From Candidatus Kerfeldbacteria bacterium (GTDB lineage Bacteria > Patescibacteriota > Patescibacteriia > SBBC01): 17,602 nt of DNA. Shown one piece after another: positions 11,735-17,602 of the stretch. The stretch covers positions 1-17,602 of the forward strand of contig JACQKI010000075.1 in assembly GCA_016204645.1 (NCBI GenBank), in the 5' to 3' direction. The position numbers were made by a program, and so were the translations under genes. The first letter of the stretch is position 1. Every line of letters begins with the position of its first letter. The notes beneath the pieces were generated by a model. It was given only the letters and a program-made list of their open reading frames with translations. It was not told the DNA's origin and ran no database searches.

Positions 11735-13477
11735 ATGGTCTCGCGCCGCCGGTCCCGGACGCCGCTCGATCGGACCCAGGTCCTGACGGTCGTGGCCGGA
11801 GTGTTCGTAGCGGCCTTGGCCATCCGCTTGTTTTCGCTGCAAGTCCTGCAGCACGGCTTCTATACCGCTCTGGCCGAAGGGCAGCACAGCCTCTACCAGC
11901 AGCTCTTCCCAACCCGGGGGAAAATTTTCGCGGTTGAAAAAAGCGGCCAGCGTTTTCCGCTGGCAACCAACGAACCGCTGACCTTGGTGTACGCGAATCC
12001 CTCGAAGCTGACTGACGATCCCGAGGAGATCGCCCAGAATATCGCTCCAATGTTGGATCTTGATCGTGCGGTTGTCTACGAGCGGCTGGCCAAGTCGAAC
12101 GACCAGTACGAGCCGCTCAAGCACGCGGTTCGCAAGCCAGTGGTCGAGCGCCTGAAAGCGCTGGGCTACGTCGGCATCGAGTTCGTTGAGGAGCTGGTAC
12201 GATTCTACCCCGAAGCGGAAACGGCGGCGCACGTCGTCGGCTTCTTGGGTTACGACGGCGACCAGCGGGCAGGCCAGAACGGCGTGGAAGGAGCGTTCGA
12301 CGAGGCGCTGGCTGGTCGGGTTGGCCAGCTGCAAGCTGACCGCGATGCCGCTGGCCGCTGGATTGCGGTTGGGGCTCGGGAATTTTTGCCGGCCCGCGAC
12401 GGCGACGATGTGGTCTTGACGATTGACCGGACGATCCAGCATACCGCCTGCACCAAGCTGGCCGAAGCCGTGACGAAGCACGGGGCTGACGGCGGCAGCG
12501 TGGTGGTACTCGAACCGTCGACCGGCGCGGTGCTGGCCATGTGCGGGGCTCCCAGTTTCGACCCGAACAATTACGCCGACGTCGACGATCCAAGCGTCTA
12601 CGCCAACCCGACCATCTTTAAGCAGTACGAGCCGGGTTCGGTCATGAAGGGCATGACCATGGCTGCGGCCATCGACCAGGGAGCGGTGGCGCCTTCGAGC
12701 ACCTACACTGATGAGGGTTTCGTCAAAATCGGCACTTTCACCATTCGCAACTCGGACGGCAAAACGCATGGCCAAAAGACCATGACCCAGGTGCTGGAGG
12801 AGTCGCTCAACACTGGCGCGATTTATGCCATGCGGCAGATCGGGCCGCGGACGTTCGAATCGTACCTAAAAAAGTTCGGTTTCGGCGCGCAGACCGACGT
12901 CGAACTGCAAGGCGAGTCGGCCGGCGATCTCTCGACGCTGCGGGCCGGCAAAGAAATCTTCGCGGCCACGGCCTCGTACGGCCAGGGCATCACCGTCACC
13001 CCGCTGCAACTGGCTGCGGCGTACGGAGCGCTAGCTAATCGCGGAGTGCTGATGAAACCCTACATCGTCCGCGAACTGATCCACCCTGACGGGACGAGCA
13101 CCGTGACGCAGCCGAGCGAGATCAGACCGGTGGTCAGCCCGGCCACCGCCACCACGGTCAGCGCCATGCTGGTCAACGTGGTCAAGAACGGCCACGGTCA
13201 GCGGGCTGGGGTGCCCGGTTACTTTATCGCCGGAAAGACCGGAACGGCCCAAGTCCCGAAAGCAGACGGACCGGGCTACCAGGAAAACGTCACCATCGGG
13301 ACGTTCGCCGGCTACGGGCCGGTCGACGATCCGAAGTTCGTGATGGTGGTTCGAATTGACCGACCGCGCGACGTCCAGTTTGCCGAGTCGAGCGCCGCCC
13401 CGCTGTTCGGCGAGATCGCCGATTTCATCCTGCACTACTACGACATCCCGCCGACAGCTCCGTTGAACAGCGAATGA
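11735..13477 (+). CDS. ftsI: Division-type class B penicillin-binding protein (peptidoglycan D,D-transpeptidase)
   Basis: 580 aa. A basic N-terminus is followed by one membrane helix (about 16-37) and the PBP dimerisation/pedestal region (about 55-205, with PTRGKIFAVEKSG). The transpeptidase domain has all three active-site motifs: SVMK (302-305, nucleophile Ser302), SLN (357-359) and KTGT (501-504). It crosslinks peptidoglycan at the septum outside the membrane. YGQGITVTPLQLAAAYGALAN (415-435) is a family hallmark. Length is close to E. coli FtsI (588 aa). Position after ftsL and before murF fits the dcw order, though murE, mraY and ftsW are not between or after them here. A candidate promoter for murF overlaps its stop codon. 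Long antisense frames here are shadows. Confidence 0.92.
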   Translation: MVSRRRSRTPLDRTQVLTVVAGVFVAALAIRLFSLQVLQHGFYTALAEGQHSLYQQLFPTRGKIFAVEKSGQRFPLATNEPLTLVYANPSKLTDDPEEIAQNIAPMLDLDRAVVYERLAKSNDQYEPLKHAVRKPVVERLKALGYVGIEFVEELVRFYPEAETAAHVVGFLGYDGDQRAGQNGVEGAFDEALAGRVGQLQADRDAAGRWIAVGAREFLPARDGDDVVLTIDRTIQHTACTKLAEAVTKHGADGGSVVVLEPSTGAVLAMCGAPSFDPNNYADVDDPSVYANPTIFKQYEPGSVMKGMTMAAAIDQGAVAPSSTYTDEGFVKIGTFTIRNSDGKTHGQKTMTQVLEESLNTGAIYAMRQIGPRTFESYLKKFGFGAQTDVELQGESAGDLSTLRAGKEIFAATASYGQGITVTPLQLAAAYGALANRGVLMKPYIVRELIHPDGTSTVTQPSEIRPVVSPATATTVSAMLVNVVKNGHGQRAGVPGYFIAGKTGTAQVPKADGPGYQENVTIGTFAGYGPVDDPKFVMVVRIDRPRDVQFAESSAAPLFGEIADFILHYYDIPPTAPLNSE

Positions 13478-13502
13478 CAGCTGTCCGGCGGTAGCGTAGA
13501 CT
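13474..13502 (+). promoter_or_regulatory. Candidate internal promoter for murF (leaderless spacing)
   Basis: ATGACA (13474-13479, 5 of 6 to TTGACA, overlapping the ftsI stop), 17-bp spacer, TAGACT (13497-13502, 4 of 6). It ends 7 nt before the murF ATG at 13510, with no Shine-Dalgarno between. It is the best two-hexamer example of this arrangement in the window. Confidence 0.55.
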
Positions 13503-13509
13503 ACGAACT

Positions 13510-14790
13510 ATGCGCCGCCTTGCGTACCGTTTACTGCGAGTACTGGCTCGTCGGGTGATCCAACGGTATCATCCGGACGTGATTGGCGTGACCGGTTCGT
13601 ACGGTAAAACCAGCGCCAAGGAAGCGATTGAGGCCGTGCTGGCGTCAGCTTACGTGGTGCGGTCGAGCGCCGGCAGCTTCAATAATGAGTTTGGGCTGCC
13701 GTTCACCGTACTCGGCGTCTCCCCGCACCTGACCAGTGGTTTCAGCCGCGGTTTGCAGGCGGCGTTCAACGGTCTGCGGTTGCTGCTGACGCGCCAGCCG
13801 TATCCGACTGCCTTGGTTTTAGAAATGGGCGCTGACCGGCCGGGCGACATCCGCGACCTCGTCCAGCTGACACACCTCAATGTCGGCGTGCTGACCGGCG
13901 TCGGCGCCACCCACCTGCAGCGGTTCGGAACGGTTGACGCAGTCCTGGCTGAGAAATCGTTGCTGGTGACCGCGGTTTCTCCGCGCGGCTGGGCCGTACT
14001 GAACGGCGACGACGTTCGGGCGCGGACGCTGGCCGAAGTCGCACCAGCGCGAATTATCAGCTACGGTTTTGACGGCGGCTGCGCCGTCCGGGCGATCGAC
14101 GCCGCGCCGAGCCGCGACCAAGCTACCGGGGAGTGGGGCATACTGGTTAAAATCGAGTTCAACCAGCAGCGCTTTGCCGTCTTCCTGCCCGGCGTGGCCG
14201 GTCGGCACTCAGTCTACGCAGCCCTGGCCGGAGTGGCGGTGGGCGCGGCCTACCACCTCGACGTAGTGGAAATAGTTTCTGGGCTGCGCCGCTACGTGCC
14301 GCCGGCCGGCCGGATGCGGGTGCTGGCTGGCGCCTTCAAGACCACGCTGATCGACGACAGCTACAATGCTTCCCCGGATGCTGCCGTGGCTGCGATCGAA
14401 GCGCTGCGCCAGTGGCCGACCGACCGTCGGCGATGGGCCGTGCTGGGCGACATGGCCGAGCTGGGTACGGCGACCGAGCCGGCACATCGAGCCGTCGGTA
14501 CAACCGTTGCCAACGAACGGATTGACGAACTGGTGGTGGTCGGCGAGCACGGCCGCGCCACTCTGGCTGCAGCCGTAGCTCAAGGGTTGCCCGCTGACCG
14601 CGTGCACCACTTTACCCAGCCAGCCGCGGCAGCAGCCTGGCTACGCGAGCGCGTCCAGCCGGGTGACGTTCTGCTGCTTAAGGGTTCGCAGGCCAGCCGG
14701 ATGGAAAAGGTGGTGAAAGCGCTGCTGGCCGATCAATCGAAAGCCGGCGAGCTACTCGTTCGTCAGTACGGAGCTTGGCTAAGTTCTTAG
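13510..14790 (+). CDS. murF: Mur ligase, probably UDP-MurNAc-tripeptide:D-Ala-D-Ala ligase (MurF)
   Basis: 426 aa. The ATP P-loop is GVTGSYGKTS (26-35, Lys33). Other Mur-ligase marks are SAGSFNNEFGLP (53-64), LEMGADRPGDI (104-114), NVGVLTGVGATHLQRFG (124-140), AEKSLL, GRHSVYAALA (231-240) and the MurF-type DDSYNASPDA (282-291), with VLGDMAELG (311-319). It adds D-Ala-D-Ala to the peptidoglycan precursor in the cytoplasm. Oddly, only about 25 residues precede the P-loop, whereas E. coli MurF has its UDP-sugar-binding domain of roughly 100 residues there. The short N-terminus is a basic amphipathic helix (RRLAYRLLRVLARRVIQRY) that could lie on the membrane. Substrate recognition must therefore differ from the E. 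coli enzyme. Expression may come both from the cluster and from its own promoter. Confidence 0.87.
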   Translation: MRRLAYRLLRVLARRVIQRYHPDVIGVTGSYGKTSAKEAIEAVLASAYVVRSSAGSFNNEFGLPFTVLGVSPHLTSGFSRGLQAAFNGLRLLLTRQPYPTALVLEMGADRPGDIRDLVQLTHLNVGVLTGVGATHLQRFGTVDAVLAEKSLLVTAVSPRGWAVLNGDDVRARTLAEVAPARIISYGFDGGCAVRAIDAAPSRDQATGEWGILVKIEFNQQRFAVFLPGVAGRHSVYAALAGVAVGAAYHLDVVEIVSGLRRYVPPAGRMRVLAGAFKTTLIDDSYNASPDAAVAAIEALRQWPTDRRRWAVLGDMAELGTATEPAHRAVGTTVANERIDELVVVGEHGRATLAAAVAQGLPADRVHHFTQPAAAAAWLRERVQPGDVLLLKGSQASRMEKVVKALLADQSKAGELLVRQYGAWLSS

Positions 14791-14797
14791 ACCGAAG

Positions 14798-14805
14798 GGA
14801 GGTGA
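14798..14805 (+). promoter_or_regulatory. Strong Shine-Dalgarno of the 119-aa gene
   Basis: GGAGGTGA, nearly complete complement of the 16S 3' end, with a 5-nt spacer to ATG 14811. It decides the start and shows that this organism does use the Shine-Dalgarno mechanism for genes inside operons. Confidence 0.75.
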
Positions 14806-14810
14806 ACTGA

Positions 14811-15170
14811 ATGGAAGGTGAAGCCAGTCGCGAAACGCCGACGGTGCTGCGTCGCGAGCAGGTGACCGACCTGGACGGATTGGTTAGCGCCATTCGATCC
14901 ATGCTGAGCGAGGCAGCATCCAAAACGCTCGAACCGGGCGCCCGGCTGTTTGAGATTGCGTTTCGCGGCGCAAGCGGGGCTACGGTCGAGTACGTCATGA
15001 TCCTGGAGCAAGCCGAACAGATTAGCCGGGCCTGGTGGTCGGCCGGTGAAGACCGGACGCTGGAAGCCCGGACGTCGCAGGTGCTCGACCTGCTCCGGCA
15101 GCGCGGCCTTCCGTTCGGTAACCCGCACCCGATCGAGGCTACGCTCGAGCTGCGGGAAGTCAGCGAGTAA
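14811..15170 (+). CDS. Unrecognised 119-aa protein following murF
   Basis: No family recognised. The product is soluble-looking and acidic, with no signal peptide or membrane helix. A first helical stretch (LDGLVSAIRSMLSEAAS, about 22-38) is followed by a strand-rich middle (RLFEIAFRGASGATVEYVMILE, about 45-66), a helix with a Trp pair (ISRAWWSAGEDRTLEARTSQVLDLLRQRG) and a final strand (IEATLELREVS). This alternation suggests a small compact alpha/beta domain. The start is fixed by a very strong Shine-Dalgarno 20 bases after the murF stop, so it is co-transcribed with murF and may serve in cell-wall synthesis, but that is inference from position only. A hairpin terminator follows. Confidence 0.65.
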   Translation: MEGEASRETPTVLRREQVTDLDGLVSAIRSMLSEAASKTLEPGARLFEIAFRGASGATVEYVMILEQAEQISRAWWSAGEDRTLEARTSQVLDLLRQRGLPFGNPHPIEATLELREVSE

Positions 15171-15209
15171 GACCGTACCTTTCCAGGAGTGAGGAGTTCG
15201 AGGAGAGAG

Positions 15210-15243
15210 ATCGCTCGGCTAGTTGCAGCGAGCGATTCCTTTT
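15210..15243 (+). terminator. Intrinsic terminator of the mraZ-murF cluster
   Basis: ATCGCTCG (15210-15217) pairs perfectly with CGAGCGAT (15229-15236), followed by TCCTTTT. It lies between convergent genes. On the minus strand the stem is followed by a pyrimidine-rich CT run rather than T residues, so it acts mainly on plus-strand transcripts. Confidence 0.65.
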
Positions 15244-16309
15244 ACCGGCCGAGCCAGGGGTAGCGTTGCCGCACGTGCCGGAGCGCGATTGGGAAGAGCA
15301 GCCGCTGCAACGGGTTGTAGGTGTAGAACGAGCGGAGCGCGGCAAAGGGATCGGCGGAACGGCCAATCCGCCGGACGACGCGCTCGTTTCGGCGACGCCG
15401 AAACTTTTCCCACAGGTAACGGTTGACTACGCCGGCGCGGTTGCGGTCAGCGAACATGCGCCCGGCCAGTTTTGGGTACGATGTCTGTTCAATAATGCTC
15501 TGGGCAGCTAGCCAGCCTGACCACAGGGCAGCCCGGATGCCGAAGCCCCACAGGAAATCCTGCAGACCGGCGGCTTCGCCGACGTAGCGGCTGTTCCCCC
15601 GCTGCCAGATGTTGTTGAGCGCAAAACTGGCGGTGCCGCCGACTGACCGCGGGTGCTGAATATCCAGGTTGACCAGTTTCGAGCAGATTGATTGAACCGT
15701 GGCAAAACATTCTTCAATTCTCGATTTTTGATCGAACAGCACCGTGCACATGCAACCGTGTCCCTTGGTCACCAGCAGGTAGCCGTATCCGCTGTAGCCA
15801 GCCTCGTCCATCGGCAGGCCGACAGCCATATCCGGCAAGTTCGTGTCGAACACCAGGCCCTTGTCGACCCAGACTAGCTTGTCGTGGAGCGGGCCGGTGG
15901 CTACAATCTCGGCTAGCGCCGGGTCGAGTTTCTGGTTGAACTCAATGGTCACGCCAGCTGCCAGCGCTTGTCGCTTAAGTCCCTGGTCAATACTGTCAGC
16001 CATGGCTCCGCGTTTCACCAAGTAGAACAGCGGCCGGCCTCGATCGTAGGTTTCCTGATTGACGCCGTCAGTCACGGTTACGGCTGAGAACGGCGCACAG
16101 TGAAAGTTCACCTCGAGACCTACGGCAGATAAATCGGCCAGCACGTTTTTATCGGTCGACCAGTTTTCTAGGCCTTGCAGGTCGCCGTTAAACCGGTGGC
16201 CGACGTCAGAATTTCGTTCGTAGACGTCGACTGGCCAGCCGGTTTTGGCCAGTACCACGGCCGCCGCCAGACCAGCCGGACCAGCACCAGCAATGCGAAT
16301 ACTGCTCAT
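15242..16309 (-). CDS. FAD-dependent oxidoreductase, geranylgeranyl-reductase-like
   Basis: 355 aa from ATG 16309. The frame extends 13 codons upstream, but the Rossmann motif IRIAGAGPAGLAAAVVLAKTGWPVDVYER (residues 4-32, GxGxxG plus acidic end Glu31) starts right after this ATG, which also has a -10 at the right distance. A second FAD motif, YVGEAAGLQDFLWGFGIRAALWSGWLAA (about 235-262), is typical of the geranylgeranyl reductase/PHBH-like flavoprotein group. GRPLFYLVKRGAM fits the substrate-side strand. A basic C-terminal tail (KFRRRRNERVVRRIGR and the hydrophobic LLFPIALRHVRQRYP) suggests membrane contact. Relatives reduce isoprenoid chains of lipids or quinones or hydroxylate aromatics; the substrate here is unknown. 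It is convergent with the cell-wall cluster and divergent from proS. Confidence 0.8.
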   Translation of the reverse strand: MSSIRIAGAGPAGLAAAVVLAKTGWPVDVYERNSDVGHRFNGDLQGLENWSTDKNVLADLSAVGLEVNFHCAPFSAVTVTDGVNQETYDRGRPLFYLVKRGAMADSIDQGLKRQALAAGVTIEFNQKLDPALAEIVATGPLHDKLVWVDKGLVFDTNLPDMAVGLPMDEAGYSGYGYLLVTKGHGCMCTVLFDQKSRIEECFATVQSICSKLVNLDIQHPRSVGGTASFALNNIWQRGNSRYVGEAAGLQDFLWGFGIRAALWSGWLAAQSIIEQTSYPKLAGRMFADRNRAGVVNRYLWEKFRRRRNERVVRRIGRSADPFAALRSFYTYNPLQRLLFPIALRHVRQRYPWLGR

Positions 16310-16315
16310 GGTTAA

Positions 16316-16321
16316 AGTATA
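16316..16321 (-). promoter_or_regulatory. Candidate -10 element of the oxidoreductase gene (leaderless spacing)
   Basis: Minus strand TATACT (16321-16316) ends 6 nt before ATG 16309, with TTAACC between and no Shine-Dalgarno. The -35 region is weak (TTTCGT at 17 bp). Its upstream part overlaps the opposing proS promoter. Confidence 0.5.
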
Positions 16322-16335
16322 GCGTGCGTGCACTT

Positions 16336-16365
16336 TTGACGAAAACACCAGAAGTCTGCGAAAAT
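16336..16365 (+). promoter_or_regulatory. Candidate promoter of proS (leaderless spacing)
   Basis: TTGACG (16336-16341, 5 of 6), 18-bp spacer, GAAAAT (16360-16365, 4 of 6), ending 8 nt before ATG 16374. No Shine-Dalgarno is present. The exact -10 register is less certain than at the other genes. Confidence 0.45.
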
Positions 16366-16373
16366 GCTAGTAC

Positions 16374-17602
16374 ATGAAGCAATCCCAGCTGTTTACTAAA
16401 GCCCGGAAGGAAACGCCGGCCGACGAAATCTCGAAGAGCAGCCAGCTGCTGATCCGCGCCGGTTTCGTGCACAAGGAACTGGCCGGCGTCTACTCGTTCT
16501 TGCCGTTGGGCGTGCGGGTCATGAAACGGATCATTAGGATTATCAAGTCCGAGATGGATAAGCTCGGGGCAGTCGAGTTGCATTTGTCCGCGCTGCAAGA
16601 TCCAGACGTCTGGAAAGCGACCGACCGTTGGTCAGACGCGGCCGTTGACGTCTGGTTCAAGACCAGGCTCAAGAACGACACCGAAGTCGGGCTCGGCCTG
16701 ACGCACGAAGATCCGTTGACGCGGATCATGAAAGATCACATCAGTTCGTACCGGGATCTGCCGCGCTATGTCTACCAGTTTCAGACCAAGTTTCGGAACG
16801 AGCTGCGAGTCAAGAGCGGGTTGCTGCGCACGCGCGAATTTTTGATGAAGGACCTGTATTCGTTTACCGCCGCCACCAATCAACTCGATGCGTTCTATGA
16901 CCGGGTGGCCAAAGCCTACGATACGATATTTCGCCAGGTCGGGATCGGTGAAAAAACCTACCGCACGTTTGCCAGCGGCGGCGCCTTCAATAAGTTTTCG
17001 CATGAGTTCCAAACCGTGACCGATACGGGCGAAGATACGATTTACCTAAACATGGATCAATCCATGGCCGTCAATAAAGAAGTGTTCACCGATGAGGTGC
17101 TGCGCGATCTGGGATTTAAGACCACCGATTTTGTCGAGGTTCGGGCAGTTGAGGTCGGTAACATTTTCAAGCTCGGTACGCGTTTTTCCGAGGCCTTGGG
17201 CTTGACGTACACGGACGAAGCCGGTAAGGCCCATCCAGTCGTGATGGGCAGCTACGGCATTGGCCCGGCCCGGGTGATGGCGACCATCGTGGAGTTGTTC
17301 AACGACGAGAAGGGGATTGTGTGGCCAAAATCAGTCGCGCCGTTTGACGTGCACGTGGTGGAGATCAATGCGAAACAGGCGAATGAGGTAACGAATGCCG
17401 CGAATGAGTTGGTTGAGGAACTGGAAGAGCAGGGGATTGATGTGTTGCACGACGATCGTGACGCCACGGCTGGCGCCAAGTTTGCTGATAGCGACTTGAT
17501 TGGCATTCCGGTACGATTGGTGGTCAGCGAGAAAACGGTCAAGGCCGGGAAGTTCGAGGTCAAGGACCGGCAGCGCGGGGAAGTCCGACACCAAACCGTA
17601 AA
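16374..17602 (+). CDS. proS: Proline-tRNA ligase without INS editing domain, 3' end beyond the window
   Basis: 409 codons are present with no stop before the right edge. The class II core is clear: motif 2 FRNELRVKSGLLRTREFLMKD (about 141-161), SGGAFNKFSHEFQ after it, and motif 3 VMGSYGIGPARV, followed by the anticodon-binding domain (APFDVHVVEINAK, DDRDATAGAKFADSDLIGIPVRLVV). It charges tRNA-Pro. In standard bacterial ProRS about 180 residues of INS domain, which clears Ala-tRNA-Pro, separate motifs 2 and 3. Here only some 45 residues lie between HEFQTVTDTGED and VEVGNIFKLGTRFSEA, so editing in cis is lost, as in alphaproteobacterial forms. The visible end (RRGE-like DRQRGEVRHQTV) is close to the E. 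coli C-terminus, so few residues are missing. Confidence 0.93.
   Translation, partial: MKQSQLFTKARKETPADEISKSSQLLIRAGFVHKELAGVYSFLPLGVRVMKRIIRIIKSEMDKLGAVELHLSALQDPDVWKATDRWSDAAVDVWFKTRLKNDTEVGLGLTHEDPLTRIMKDHISSYRDLPRYVYQFQTKFRNELRVKSGLLRTREFLMKDLYSFTAATNQLDAFYDRVAKAYDTIFRQVGIGEKTYRTFASGGAFNKFSHEFQTVTDTGEDTIYLNMDQSMAVNKEVFTDEVLRDLGFKTTDFVEVRAVEVGNIFKLGTRFSEALGLTYTDEAGKAHPVVMGSYGIGPARVMATIVELFNDEKGIVWPKSVAPFDVHVVEINAKQANEVTNAANELVEELEEQGIDVLHDDRDATAGAKFADSDLIGIPVRLVVSEKTVKAGKFEVKDRQRGEVRHQTV

Noticed and set aside
11714..12775. 353-aa minus-strand frame antisense to ftsI
   Set aside because: It lies wholly against a transpeptidase gene with intact motifs, in GC-rich DNA where long antisense frames are expected. 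Its composition is His/Arg-rich without recognisable domains.
16310..16348. Thirteen-codon N-terminal extension of the oxidoreductase
   Set aside because: The Rossmann motif begins directly after ATG 16309, which also has a well-placed -10; the extension runs through that promoter.

Overview
The window most likely comes from a member of the Candidate Phyla Radiation (Patescibacteria). The grounds are a short TsaB, a proline-tRNA ligase without the INS editing domain, a MurF with almost nothing in front of its P-loop, a secreted protein with an N/T-rich linker after a single membrane anchor, and a compact mraZ-led division/cell-wall cluster whose MraZ sequence looks like the CPR type. This placement rests on family recognition and was not tested by a search.

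Layout. (1) 1-766, minus strand: a cassette of tiny three-helix membrane proteins joined by a repeated 17-bp junction, with a decayed extra copy at its head. (2) 895-2187, plus: a Y-family DNA polymerase, divergent from the cassette. (3) 2286-2561: a small predicted coiled-coil protein with its own promoter. (4) 2564-7985: a secreted carbohydrate-related block in which two PQQ-type sugar dehydrogenase (GSDH) genes flank a large minus-strand protein resembling exo-rhamnogalacturonan lyase PcRGLX/YetA. (5) 8008-9587: an alpha/beta hydrolase fused to a Nudix domain, overlapping a short tsaB by four bases. (6) 9588-9950: a 363-bp control region with terminator-like hairpins, a 13-bp inverted repeat, a good sigma70-type promoter, phased TGGRN boxes typical of MraZ operators and a folded leader. 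(7) 9951-15170: mraZ, rsmH, an ftsL-like gene, ftsI/pbp, murF and an unrecognised 119-aa gene, ended by a hairpin terminator. (8) 15242-16309, minus: an FAD-dependent geranylgeranyl-reductase-like oxidoreductase. (9) 16374 to the right edge: proS, divergent from (8).

The most interesting signal is regulatory. At six genes that appear to begin a transcript (dinB-like, PcRGLX-like, second GSDH, murF, oxidoreductase, proS) a -10-like hexamer lies only 6-8 nt before the start codon and no Shine-Dalgarno sequence is seen. That spacing would put transcription start at or next to the first base of the start codon, which predicts leaderless mRNAs. By contrast, genes inside operons (membrane cassette, 119-aa gene) and the gene at 2286 have clear Shine-Dalgarno sequences. 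A second notable region is the mraZ leader, with mutually exclusive hairpins, followed by a perfect 8-bp hairpin that contains the rsmH start codon.
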